A DNA stretch of 64,000 nucleotides, taken from the NCBI RefSeq assembly GCF_031679605.1, contig NZ_CP117522.1:9238001-9302000 (forward strand), given 5' to 3'. Of this stretch, positions 32,520 through 41,353 are shown one piece after another. Position numbers and translations under genes: made by a program. Each line of letters starts with the position of its first letter. The first letter of the stretch is position 1. The notes under the pieces were generated by a model. The model was not told the DNA's origin, did not search any database, and saw only the letters and a program-made list of their open reading frames with translations. The stretch comes from Streptomyces luomodiensis (GTDB lineage: Bacteria > Actinomycetota > Actinomycetes > Streptomycetales > Streptomycetaceae).

Positions 32520-33402
32520 CGAGCAGATAAGCCGGGTTGTCGCAGGTCATCCGGCGCAGATCCGTCTCGGGCAGGCCCAGGTCGAGGAGGGCGCCGCACA
32601 CCCGCAGATACGCGTCCACCGGTTTGGGGTTGGCGGCCTGGCCGAGGTCGGAGGAGATCACGGTGTGCTCCGGGCCGATCCGCTCGATCCACTCGAGCAG
32701 CGACCGCGGATCCCAGTGCATATGTCCCTCGGGGTCGTACATGCCGACCTCGTGCTCGATGAACGCACCCAGCGCGACGAACTCCCGGCACTGCTCGGGC
32801 TCGGCGCCGATCACGAAATTGGGGTGGTTGACGATCAGCCGCCGGATGCCCTTGGCCTTGGCCGCTTCGAACAGCTGCCGGATGCTGTCGGGATACATGT
32901 GCCCGCCGGAGAGCAGCGCCCCGGTCTCGGCGACCACGTCCAGGATCTCGTCCACCTCGGGCCTGAGTTCGCCCGAGGAGTCCTGGATGTCGATGCGTTC
33001 GCAGGTCAGCGGAACGGTTTCGGTGGGGAAGCCGTCGCCTTCGCGGTGGCATTCGATGTGCCGGCCCGAGGACATGGTGGGGAACCACACCACCTTGCCG
33101 CCCATGCGCAGGGACATGCGCACCGCGTGCGGGTTGAGCCCCCCGACGAAGCTGTTGAGCGCGATTCCGCCGTAGACCTCGATGTTCAGGTCACGCAGCC
33201 GGGGTGCCATGGCGAGCACGTCCATGACGGTGTTGTGGTGGTGGGACTTGACCACCATGGCGCGCATGCCGAGCCGTTCCTGGGCGTCGATCGCCGCCTC
33301 GACATGGTCGAAGCGGCGGGGGAACGGACTGGGCCCGGAGTGGCAGTGCAGGTCGACGCTGCCTCGCAGAATCCTGGCCACCGGGTCGGATGTCGTGGTC
33401 AT
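32506..33402 (-). CDS. DUF6282 metal-dependent hydrolase (amidohydrolase-like)
   Basis: 298 residues from ATG 33402. Metal-ligand motifs of the amidohydrolase/PHP-like barrel: DLHCHSGPSPFPRRFD near the start, VVKSHHHNT, IVNHPNF and ISSDLGQ. It probably hydrolyses an amide, lactone or lactam intermediate. It is the first gene of the operon and is divergent from an MFS gene across a region with three IclR-like half-sites. Confidence 0.82.
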   Translation of the reverse strand: MTTTSDPVARILRGSVDLHCHSGPSPFPRRFDHVEAAIDAQERLGMRAMVVKSHHHNTVMDVLAMAPRLRDLNIEVYGGIALNSFVGGLNPHAVRMSLRMGGKVVWFPTMSSGRHIECHREGDGFPTETVPLTCERIDIQDSSGELRPEVDEILDVVAETGALLSGGHMYPDSIRQLFEAAKAKGIRRLIVNHPNFVIGAEPEQCREFVALGAFIEHEVGMYDPEGHMHWDPRSLLEWIERIGPEHTVISSDLGQAANPKPVDAYLRVCGALLDLGLPETDLRRMTCDNPAYLLGLDD

Positions 33403-33424
33403 GGGAACTCCCTTCGCCCTCATG

Positions 33425-33550
33425 GATGTTCGCATTACACACTGAGGCGGCACGATGCGAACGTCAAGAGACGTTTCTGCTGCACGGGGCTTGTCTCTGT
33501 AGGGACTCGTTGTTCACGATGTAGATCAGCACTCGCTCTATGCGAACATC
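33425..33550. promoter_or_regulatory. Three related half-sites between divergent catabolic genes
   Basis: GATGTTCGCAT (33425-33435) is an inverted copy of ATGCGAACGTC (33455-33465) and of ATGCGAACATC (33540-33550). Nothing coding lies in the 175-bp gap. They are likely operators for the IclR-family protein encoded just downstream, controlling both directions. Confidence 0.65.
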
Positions 33551-33577
33551 CCGAGTGATCTTTTCGAGGGAGCAGCG

Positions 33578-34948
33578 ATGACCGAATCCATCGTCGAACG
33601 CGGGGCTCCGGTGGCCGGATCCGGCGTTCACCCCAAGGCCAAGGCCGCGATCCGCAGCGGTGTGCTCGCCTACTTCGTCGACCAGTTCGACATCTACCTG
33701 CCGATCGTGGCGCTCGCCCCGGCCGGCGCCTACTTCCAGTCGACGGGGATCGACGCGGGCACCGCCGCGCTGCTCAACGCGTTCGTCTTCGCCGCGACGC
33801 TCATCGCCCGCCCCCTCGGTGCCGCGATCTTCGGGCATTTCGCCGACACCCGCGGGCGCCGCACGAGCACGCTTGTCGCGGTCGCCGGGTTCGGCGTCAC
33901 CACGGCGCTGATCGCGGCGCTGCCCGGGTACGAAACGATCGGCATGGCGTCGGCGGGGCTGCTCATCGCCCTGCGTTTCCTCGACGGCATCTTCCTCGGC
34001 GGGGAGTACACGACGGCGGTGCCGCTGGCCATGGAGTGGAGCCCCCGCCGGCACCGCGGCCTCGTGTCGGGCAGTATCACCTGCACCTCACCAGGCGCGT
34101 ACGCCGTGGTCGCGGCCATCACGTTGATCCTGCTGTCGGTGATGCCCTCGGCCGGGGTGCACTCGGCCTACGCGCAGTGGGGCTGGCGGATCCCGTTCGC
34201 CGTCGGCGCCCTCCTCGCGGTGGTGCTCTTCCGGGCCTACCGCCGGGAAGTGGAGGAGCCCGCGACCGAGCGCACCCGCACCGGCTCGCCACTGCCGCTG
34301 CTGTTCAAGGGCGAACACCGGTCCACCATGGTGCAGGTCTTCGTCCTGATGACCGGCACCTGGCTGGCCACCAACGCCGGGATCGCGGTCCTGCCCGGAC
34401 TGCTGACGTCACATGCCGGGCTGACCGGGCGGCAGGTGTCGGTGACGATGATGGTCGCCACCGCCGTCACCGCCGCGACCTATCCGCTGTTCGGGCTGCT
34501 TTCCCAACGGATCGGACGCCGGAGGTTCTTCATCGGGTACGGCCTGTCCGTCGTCGTGATCGGCGCACCGTCCTATGTCCTGGCCATGTCGGTCGGGAAC
34601 GCGCTCGGCGCCGTCCTGCTCGCGAGCACGCTGGTCGTGGTCTTCACCATCGGCACCTTCGGTCCGATCGCGGCGTACCTCACCGAGCGTTTTCCGGACA
34701 GTCTGCGGGCCAGCGGCTACGGGGTCGGATACAGCCTCGCGCTGATCATCCCCGCGTTCTACGCCCTCTACCTGGACGGGATTTCCCACCTCCTGCCCGG
34801 ACACCTGGCGCCGGTGGTGCTGGTCGTCGTGGCCGGTCTGCTCATCAGCGGCGGGGCGGCCGCCGGGCCGGAGACCAAGGACGTCGCCATGGGCCGCGAT
34901 ACGGTGGGTGGATCAGATGGCGATGAGGGAGTTCTCAGTGGCGCGTGA
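33578..34948 (+). CDS. MFS transporter
   Basis: 456 residues, GAGGGAG upstream. Twelve TM helices; YFVDQFDIYLPIVALAP in TM1, GHFADTRGRRTST in loop 2-3 and GGEYTTAVPLAMEW place it with organic-acid symporters. It is a second permease for the same locus, divergent from the catabolic operon, and its 3' end overlaps the IclR gene. Confidence 0.9.
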   Translation: MTESIVERGAPVAGSGVHPKAKAAIRSGVLAYFVDQFDIYLPIVALAPAGAYFQSTGIDAGTAALLNAFVFAATLIARPLGAAIFGHFADTRGRRTSTLVAVAGFGVTTALIAALPGYETIGMASAGLLIALRFLDGIFLGGEYTTAVPLAMEWSPRRHRGLVSGSITCTSPGAYAVVAAITLILLSVMPSAGVHSAYAQWGWRIPFAVGALLAVVLFRAYRREVEEPATERTRTGSPLPLLFKGEHRSTMVQVFVLMTGTWLATNAGIAVLPGLLTSHAGLTGRQVSVTMMVATAVTAATYPLFGLLSQRIGRRRFFIGYGLSVVVIGAPSYVLAMSVGNALGAVLLASTLVVVFTIGTFGPIAAYLTERFPDSLRASGYGVGYSLALIIPAFYALYLDGISHLLPGHLAPVVLVVVAGLLISGGAAAGPETKDVAMGRDTVGGSDGDEGVLSGA

Positions 34949-35705
34949 GGTCGACGGCGCGGTGTCCTCCGGTGACATCCAGGCGGTCAGCCGGGTCGGG
35001 CAGATCCTGGGCCTGTTCTCGGGGGAGAACCCGACCACGACCGTCGCGGAGGCGGCCGAGCGGCTCGGGCTGAACCGCAGCACGACCCATCGGTACTTCA
35101 CCTCGCTGGTCGCCGCGGGCCTCCTGGAGCGCACCCGCGAACCGTCGCGGTTCGAGCCCGGCGGAATGCTGCTGCAACTGGGCGCGGCCGCGCTGGGCCG
35201 GCGTCAGGTGCTCGACGTGGCGCCCCCGTTCCTGCGCCGGTTGTGCCAGTCCACGCACCTGACCACGGTGATCAGCCTGTGGGGGTCGTCCGGTCCGGTC
35301 GTGTCGCGAACGGAGGAGGACAGCACCCGGTCGGTGCTGGTGACCGTGCGGGTCGGAACGCAGCTCGGGCTGCGCTCGGCGCAGGCGAAGGTCTTCCTCG
35401 CCTTCCTCTCCGACCAGCTGCGCGCGGACCGCCTGCTCGCGACGCTGCCGTCCGACGAACGGGAGGAGCTGACCGCGCAGCTGGAGGAGGTGCGCCGGAC
35501 CGGCGTGGCCAGCGACCACCTCACCGACTCCGGCATCACCGCGATCGCCACGGGAGTCTTCGACGAGTACGGCATCTGCGCGACGATCGCCGTCGTGGGC
35601 ACGATCCGCACGCTGCCGGTGGACGGCGGTCCCTTCCGCGACGACCTGCTGTCCGCGGCCGCCTCGATCTCCGAGCGCATGGGTGGTGTGGTACCCGTGG
35701 CATGA
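34917..35705 (+). CDS. IclR-family transcriptional regulator
   Basis: 262 residues from ATG 34917; GTG 34908 and ATG 34923 are alternatives and none has a strong ribosome site. The N-terminal winged helix contains VSRVGQILGLFS and AAERLGLNRSTTHRYFTSLVAAGLLER. The C-terminal effector domain has TTVISLWGSSGPVV, SAQAKVFLAFL and DSGITAIATGVFDEYG. It overlaps the MFS gene by about 32 nt and presumably binds the half-sites at 33425-33550. Confidence 0.92.
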   Translation: MAMREFSVAREVDGAVSSGDIQAVSRVGQILGLFSGENPTTTVAEAAERLGLNRSTTHRYFTSLVAAGLLERTREPSRFEPGGMLLQLGAAALGRRQVLDVAPPFLRRLCQSTHLTTVISLWGSSGPVVSRTEEDSTRSVLVTVRVGTQLGLRSAQAKVFLAFLSDQLRADRLLATLPSDEREELTAQLEEVRRTGVASDHLTDSGITAIATGVFDEYGICATIAVVGTIRTLPVDGGPFRDDLLSAAASISERMGGVVPVA

Positions 35706-35777
35706 CGGTAGGAGCCCATCGGGACGCGGACGGCTCCCTGGACTTCCCGCCTCCGGAGAGCGAAAGGAACACGGGCC

Positions 35778-36269
35778 ATGACCGGCGACGATGTGCTGGA
35801 GATCCTGGACACGCTCCGAAAGGCCGGCGCGGACGTCTGGATCGGTGGCGGCTGGGGCATCGATGCCCTGCTGGGCAGGCAGACCCGCCCGCACCGCGAT
35901 CTGGATCTCATGCACCGCCAGGAACAGGAGCCGGCGGTCGTCGCGGCCCTCGCCGAGGCCGGCTTCACCGAATCGCTCAACTGGCGCCCCGTGCGATTCG
36001 TCGTCGCCGATACGGCGGGACGCGAGATCGACCTGCACCCCCTGGCCTTCACACCGGATGGACGCGCCACCCAGGCTTCGCCGGAACCAGGGCGCCCGTT
36101 CATCTATCCGGCAGCGTGCTTCGTCACCGGCGTAATTCAGCACCGCACCGTTCCCTGTCTCTCCGCCGAACAGCAGGTCTCCTTCCACCAGGGCTACGAG
36201 CCCACCGACCACGACCGCCACGACATGGCCCGGCTCCGCGAAGCGTTCGGGATCGCTACGCACTTCTGA
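35778..36269 (+). CDS. Nucleotidyltransferase-fold protein (LinA/ANT-like)
   Basis: 163 residues from ATG 35778. GGGWGIDALLGRQTRPHRDLDLM (split as GGGWGID and HRDLDL) is the signature of small nucleotidyltransferases that adenylylate lincosamides or aminoglycosides; REIDLHPLAF supplies the third acidic residue. Many family members are of unknown activity, so antibiotic modification is not shown. It stands alone. Confidence 0.8.
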   Translation: MTGDDVLEILDTLRKAGADVWIGGGWGIDALLGRQTRPHRDLDLMHRQEQEPAVVAALAEAGFTESLNWRPVRFVVADTAGREIDLHPLAFTPDGRATQASPEPGRPFIYPAACFVTGVIQHRTVPCLSAEQQVSFHQGYEPTDHDRHDMARLREAFGIATHF

Positions 36270-36403
36270 GCCGCTCCACTCGGCGGTAGCTGGTGAGCCG
36301 CGTGTTCCGGCTTCATGCGATGTGTCACGAGCGGGTACACGTCTTGTGGCGGAACGTCCACCGGGGGAACGGGCGGACGTGTGGTTCGCTTAGAGTGCCG
36401 GTC

Positions 36404-37249
36404 ATGTCTCAGCCAATGATCTTCGAGCGCACCGCTCAGCACCAGCAGTCCACCCGGATACCGTCCCGACGGAAGAAGCAGACCCTGATCGCGGCCATCG
36501 GCATCGGCCTGGCCGTCGTCCTGAGCGGGTGCAACGACGACACCGGCGATGCCACGGACAACGACACCAGCGCCGCGGGGTCGAAGTCGCCCTCGGCGGC
36601 GTCGTCCCCGTCCTCTGCGTCCTCCGCCCCGGCGAGCCCCTCGGGCGATCAGCCGTCGGTCGCGGGATGGCAGACGCAGACCGCGCAGAAGCACCACTTC
36701 CGCTACGACGTGCCCGCCAAGGCCGAGAAGTGGAAGGTCCTCGGCGAGGACACGGCCCTCTCCTACACGGACAAGGACGGCCAGCCGATCGTCGTCATGA
36801 CCGCGGCCGCCAACTACCGCGAGGGTGGCTGCGCGTCGAGCCCCAACCCGAAGGCATTCGGCGAGGCGGGCAAGGGACAGCTGGCCACCGTCGGTACCAC
36901 GGGCGGCGGCAAGGACGGCACCCTCCAGGAGAACGCGCGTAACTGGGCGGGCAACTGGGGCTTCGCCGCGTACGGCGGTGCGGACCACAAGCCCAAGATC
37001 GAGGTCAGCCAGGCCAAGCCGTGGAAGCAGGGCGGCATCGACGGCTACACCGCGACCGCCCAGGTGACCGTCACCAACCGCCCCAGCTCATGCGTCCCGC
37101 CGAAGGCCGTCGTGCACAGCATCGCGCAGAAGCTCCCCGACGGCACCATGCACGGCTGGGTGATCTACGCGGACCAAGGGGTGCCGAACGCGCTGACGGA
37201 CGCCGAGATCAAGAAGATCATGAGCACGGTCCGGTCCACCAGCAGCTGA
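36404..37249 (+). CDS. Lipoprotein of unknown function
   Basis: 281 residues from ATG 36404. A basic lead with RRKKQ, hydrophobic stretch TLIAAIGIGLAVV and lipobox LSGC give a lipidated Cys near 45. A Ser/Pro/Ala-rich tether follows, then a globular domain with HHFRYDVPAKAEKW and TNRPSSCVPPKAVVHS and three cysteines. It is probably anchored to the outer face of the membrane. The upstream lead is longer than usual for a signal peptide. A good terminator follows. Confidence 0.85.
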   Translation: MSQPMIFERTAQHQQSTRIPSRRKKQTLIAAIGIGLAVVLSGCNDDTGDATDNDTSAAGSKSPSAASSPSSASSAPASPSGDQPSVAGWQTQTAQKHHFRYDVPAKAEKWKVLGEDTALSYTDKDGQPIVVMTAAANYREGGCASSPNPKAFGEAGKGQLATVGTTGGGKDGTLQENARNWAGNWGFAAYGGADHKPKIEVSQAKPWKQGGIDGYTATAQVTVTNRPSSCVPPKAVVHSIAQKLPDGTMHGWVIYADQGVPNALTDAEIKKIMSTVRSTSS

Positions 37250-37266
37250 CACGCTGAAGCGAGGAA

Positions 37267-37313
37267 GGCGCAGGACCTGAACCCCGGCCACCGGCGGGTG
37301 CGGGTCCTGCGCC
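37267..37313. terminator. Terminator after the lipoprotein gene
   Basis: GGCGCAGGACC pairs perfectly with GGTCCTGCGCC (11 bp) around a 25-nt loop, starting 18 bp after the stop codon. Confidence 0.8.
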
Positions 37314-37454
37314 GGAGTTCCCATCCGCCGGATACGCACATGTGTTCGTGTGATCACCCGTTCGTGAGTTCCGTCGTCCTCTCACTCCCCGCGAGACGAT
37401 GCTGAAAGGGGGGCGCGCGACCGGCGACGCCCCCGATGGGTGAGGGGAGAAGGC

Positions 37455-37733
37455 GTGGCTGGGGATACCGGGCGCCGTGGGGGCCTGGACGGGCAGGCGG
37501 TGTTGCTGGTGGCGGGTCTTGCCGACGTGGCGGTGAGCACTCTGGGTTCGGCCGTGGGAACGGTGCGTGGGTTGTTGCGCCGTTCGGACACCGCGCAGCT
37601 GGCCGCGGACGCCGAGCGGGACCTGATGGCGCGCGGGCGCCTGGCTCTGGACCGGTATGCGGCTGTGCCGCCGGCCCACCTCGAGGTGCTGGCTCAGCAT
37701 GTCCTGGCCCGGCGGGCGGGCGATGGCGTCTGA
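37455..37733 (+). CDS. Small helical protein upstream of polyprenyl synthase
   Basis: 92 residues from GTG 37455, with GGGGAGAAGG just before it. Helical, with LLVAGLADVAVSTLGSAVGTVRGLLRRSD and a charged tail AERDLMARGRLALDRY. The 3' end overlaps the polyprenyl synthase start by 11 nt, so the two are probably co-translated. No family is recognised. It could be an accessory factor for the synthase. Confidence 0.6.
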   Translation: MAGDTGRRGGLDGQAVLLVAGLADVAVSTLGSAVGTVRGLLRRSDTAQLAADAERDLMARGRLALDRYAAVPPAHLEVLAQHVLARRAGDGV

Positions 37734-38778
37734 CCGGTGGGACGCGTCGACGTTCAAGGCCCGCGTCGATGAGGTGCTGTGGCGGTTCGTGGGGGCGGAA
37801 GCCGACCGGCTGGCAGCCATCGACGCGGCCCTCGATCCGGTCGCCGATCAGCTGCGAGCGGCGGTGGTGGCAGGCAAGCGGCTGCGGGCGGCGTTCTGCT
37901 ACTGGGGCTGGCGGGCGGCCGGGCAGCCGGACAGTGACGCCATGGTGCGGGCGGCGGCCTCGATGGAGCTGGTGCACGCCGCGGCGGTGGTCCATGACGA
38001 CCTGATCGACGACAGCCCGCTCCGGCGTGGCCGGCCCACCGTCCACATGGCATTGCGGTCCGCCGTGGCCGGTCGGCCCCGGGCCGCGCACACCGGACAG
38101 GCGCTGGCGATGCTCGTGGGCGACCTGCTGATGTCGCTCGCGGGACAGCTGTTCGCGACCAGCGGTCTGCCCGCCGCGTACCTCGGCCGGGCACGCCCGC
38201 TGTGGGGGACCCTGGCACGGGAGCTGATCGCCGGTGAGTGCCTGGAGATCCTGCACACCGCGGGCACCCCCGACGTGGCGGCTTCGCTGAAGGTGGTGCG
38301 CTACAAGACCGCCAAGTACACCGTCGAGCAGCCGCTGCTGATCGGCGGCGCCCTGGCCGGGGCCGGGGACCGGCTGTGCGCGGGCTACTCCGGCTACGGT
38401 GTGCCGCTGGGGGAGGCGTTCCAGCTGCGGGACGATCTCCTCGGACTGTTCGGCGACGAGCGGCTCACCGGCAAGTCCGCCGCGGATGACCTGCGCGGCC
38501 ACCGCCCCACCGCGCTGCTGGCGGAGACGTGGTGCCTGGCCGACGACACCGAGCGTGAGCGGCTGCGTGCCCTGCTCGGGCGTCCGGACCCGGACGGGGA
38601 GTGCCTCGACACGGTACGGGAGCTGATGCGCCGCCTGAAGGCGCCGGACCGCGTCGAGACCATGATCGGCGAACGGGTCGACGCGGCACTCGCCGCGCTG
38701 GACACGCTGCACCTGCCCGCGCCCTCGGCCGAAGCCCTGCACGCCCTGGCGCACTCGGCCACGGTTCGCCAGTACTGA
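37723..38778 (+). CDS. Polyprenyl (isoprenyl) diphosphate synthase
   Basis: 351 residues from ATG 37723. First Asp-rich motif HDDLIDDSPLRRGRPT (about 92-107), second RDDLLGLFGDE (about 235-245), plus GKRLRAAFCYW and KTAKYTVEQP. It condenses isopentenyl diphosphate onto an allylic diphosphate; chain length cannot be read reliably. The next gene encodes an MpaB/Lcp-like oxygenase, a family known to cut prenyl chains, suggesting a linked pathway. Confidence 0.93.
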   Translation: MASDRWDASTFKARVDEVLWRFVGAEADRLAAIDAALDPVADQLRAAVVAGKRLRAAFCYWGWRAAGQPDSDAMVRAAASMELVHAAAVVHDDLIDDSPLRRGRPTVHMALRSAVAGRPRAAHTGQALAMLVGDLLMSLAGQLFATSGLPAAYLGRARPLWGTLARELIAGECLEILHTAGTPDVAASLKVVRYKTAKYTVEQPLLIGGALAGAGDRLCAGYSGYGVPLGEAFQLRDDLLGLFGDERLTGKSAADDLRGHRPTALLAETWCLADDTERERLRALLGRPDPDGECLDTVRELMRRLKAPDRVETMIGERVDAALAALDTLHLPAPSAEALHALAHSATVRQY

Positions 38779-38812
38779 CCTGCTTTCCGGCCGGCACACA
38801 AGGAGCACTGCC

Positions 38813-39976
38813 ATGACCTACACCGAGACGTCGCTGGACGCTCTGCGCCAGGCCGGTGACGAACTGGCCGACGCCACCGTCGCCACACTCTTCGAACGCG
38901 GGGAAGTCGGCACGTTCAACACGCTGATGCGCTACGTCTCCACCGTCGGCGCCCCCCTGCCCGACGGGCTGCCGGAGGTGGCTCGCGCGTACCTTGAGGC
39001 GACCAGCGTCCCGCCCGCCTGGGTGGACTGGGGGGAGATGGAGAAAGCACGGCTGTTCTTCATCGACAACAACGTGCACATCTCCACCGCGCTGTCCTTC
39101 GCCTCCATGCCCGCCTGCTACCTGGTTCCCCGCGTGGCGAAGCTGTTGTCGGCCACCCACTCACTGAAGTACCCGTCCAAGCGGATGGCGGAGACCGGCC
39201 AGTTCACCGTCTACCTGATGCGGCCCGACGCCTTCGAGGCCGGCAGCCGGTTCATCCCCGCCGCCCAGAAGGTCCGCCTGCTGCACGCCTCCATCCGCCA
39301 CCACCTCAAGCGCGAGAACCGCTGGGACAGCGAGGCGCTCGGGACACCGATCTGCCAAGAGGACATGATCGGCGGGCAGATGTTCTTCTCCCTGCTCGTC
39401 CTCGACAGCCTGCACCGCCTCGGCATCCACCTGTCCACCGAGGGCGCGGAGGCCTACTACTACGCCTGGCGCGTGGTCGGCGCCATGCTCGGCGTCGACC
39501 AGGACGCGGTCCCCAAGACCCTCGAGGAAGCCCGCCAGTTCCTCGATGCGTACATGACTCGGTACATGGGCCCCTCCGACGAGGGCGCGCACCTGACCCG
39601 GCAGCTCATCGACCTCTACGAGGAGGTCGTCCCCGGCACCTTCTTCGACCCGATCGTCTCCGCGCTCATCCGCTACCTCATCGGCGACACCTGCGCCGAC
39701 TGGCTCCAGGTCCCCAGCGGCCCGTGGGACAGCGTCGTCAAGGCAGCCCCCCACCTCCTCGGGGTGCTGGAGACCATCGAGGACCGCTCTCCCCTCGGCG
39801 CCTGGGCGCTGGACCGCCTCGGCCACCTCACCACCGTCTTCGAACTGTCCTCCCTCACCCGTGGACGTGTCATGCACTACGCCATCCCCGAACACCTCAA
39901 GAAGGACTACGGCGTCGCCGGCACCGTGCCCCGCACCCGCCGCTGGACCCCACCCGCACCCACCGTCGCGCCCTGA
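38813..39976 (+). CDS. MpaB/latex-clearing-protein-like oxygenase (DUF2236)
   Basis: 387 residues from ATG 38813, ACAAGGAG upstream. The alpha-helical heme oxygenase pattern is visible: PPAWVDW, KARLFFIDNNVHISTALSFASMP, the RMAETGQF block, and VRLLHASIRHHLKR with the likely proximal His. There is no signal peptide, unlike secreted rubber oxygenases. Lcp cleaves polyisoprene and MpaB oxidatively cleaves a farnesyl chain. With the adjacent synthase, an intracellular prenyl-chain cleavage is plausible but inferred. Confidence 0.82.
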   Translation: MTYTETSLDALRQAGDELADATVATLFERGEVGTFNTLMRYVSTVGAPLPDGLPEVARAYLEATSVPPAWVDWGEMEKARLFFIDNNVHISTALSFASMPACYLVPRVAKLLSATHSLKYPSKRMAETGQFTVYLMRPDAFEAGSRFIPAAQKVRLLHASIRHHLKRENRWDSEALGTPICQEDMIGGQMFFSLLVLDSLHRLGIHLSTEGAEAYYYAWRVVGAMLGVDQDAVPKTLEEARQFLDAYMTRYMGPSDEGAHLTRQLIDLYEEVVPGTFFDPIVSALIRYLIGDTCADWLQVPSGPWDSVVKAAPHLLGVLETIEDRSPLGAWALDRLGHLTTVFELSSLTRGRVMHYAIPEHLKKDYGVAGTVPRTRRWTPPAPTVAP

Positions 39977-40034
39977 CCCCGTCCCTCCGTGAAGCGGTGG
40001 GGCGGTGGGGCGGCGGAGGGCGGTGTGCGAAGCA

Positions 40035-40071
40035 CCGGGGGTGTCCGCCGTCTGGTGGCGGGCACCCCCGG
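40035..40071. terminator. Terminator after the oxygenase gene
   Basis: CCGGGGGTGTCCGCC pairs with GGCGGGCACCCCCGG (15 bp, one G-U) around a 7-nt loop, about 60 bp after the stop. Confidence 0.82.
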
Positions 40072-40077
40072 GGGGCG

Positions 40078-41124
40078 TCATGCGGAGGCGCTCACCGTGG
40101 CCGCGAGGTGCTCGCCGACGGCGAAGCCGCGGGTGATGGCCGAGCCGAGGGTGGCGAATTCGGTGTCGACGCCGACGCGGGTGTCCGCGTTGAAGCGCCG
40201 CAGGGTCCGTATCAGACCGTCCGGGTCGATGCCGCAGGCGCGGGCCAGGTCGGCGGGGGTGCCGGCGGAGACCATCCACGTCTCGGGCGTACCCGGGGTG
40301 GAGCCGGCGATCGGGTACGTGTTCAGGTAGGACTGGTCGAAGACAAGCCACGCCGGGGCGTTGGCGCTGCGGCCGCTGCGCGGGTCGGTGTTGCCGAAGA
40401 CCCGGTTGAGGTCGTGGTAGTTGGTGGCTTCGTTGACGAACCGCCGGCCCTGGGAGTTGACCGTGACCGAGCCGGGCAGCGTCAGCTCCACGTTGCCCAT
40501 ACGGCCCGACGGCAGGCCGTCGTACCGCTGGGTGGGAGCGGTGATCACTGGCACGCCCCATACGGCGGTCATGTCGGCCCCCGCGGCCAGTCCCAGCAGC
40601 AGCCCGTCGCCCTCGTTGCTGGGTGCGCTGATCGGGGTGACCGGGAAAGGCAGGTAGGCGGCGCGTAGCCGCGGGTTCCACCCGAAGCCGCCGGAGGCGA
40701 GGACGACCCGGCCGGCCGCCACCCGCGCCGCGCCGTCGGATACCGACACCCGCCACCCCGGGTCACCGCGCTCCAGACCGGTGACCCGCGCCGGTGCGGC
40801 GAGCGTCACACCTCGCCTGAGGGCCGTGACCACCAGCCGCCCCACGAGGGCGCCGCCCATGGTGCGCACACCGGACCGCCCGCGCTCGGCGAGCAGTTCC
40901 GGGTCGACGGGGGCGCCTTTGAGGGCGTCCCGCTCGTTCATGCTGATCAGCGGGAAGTAGGTGGGCGGGCGCAGGGCCTTGGCGAGCCCCGGGTAGGGGG
41001 CCGGGGCGAACGGATCGTTGTCCAGGCCGCGTCCGGTGGCCGCGCCGTCCCATTCCGGGTGGTAGTCGGGGCGGGCGAGCGGGGGAGCGCATCGTCTCGA
41101 ACGCCGCACCGCGACGCCGCACAC
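40078..41124 (-). pseudogene. Remnant of an FAD-binding fumarate reductase / 3-ketosteroid dehydrogenase-like gene
   Basis: The middle of this flavoprotein family is clear (AAGRVVLASGGFGWN, APSNEGDGLLLGLAAGADM, RRFVNEATNYHDLN, ATLGSAITRGFAVGEH). The N-terminal dinucleotide-binding GxGxxG part is absent: homology begins around 41080, after a non-homologous run. The C-terminal GGL...GLYAAGN segment is missing too. The gene is truncated at both ends and most likely dead. It lies beside the AT-rich NACHT gene, at what may be an insertion or deletion boundary. Confidence 0.7.
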
Positions 41125-41353
41125 CCCTCCCGGCTCGTGCTGCCGTTCACGAGCCGCTGATCACGGACCACATCCCGGGGGAGCGGCCGGCAGCCACGTT
41201 CCCGGGTTCCTGACCGCCACTCACGTACTCCACGTGGTCGTACACGTGTCGGAATAGGCGCCGCGCCCATTTTCCGATGCTCTGGTCCGTCAACTGGAGC
41301 CGGAGGACCGCGCTGTGCCCTACGCTGGTCCTCTCTATACCTGGGGGGAATGG

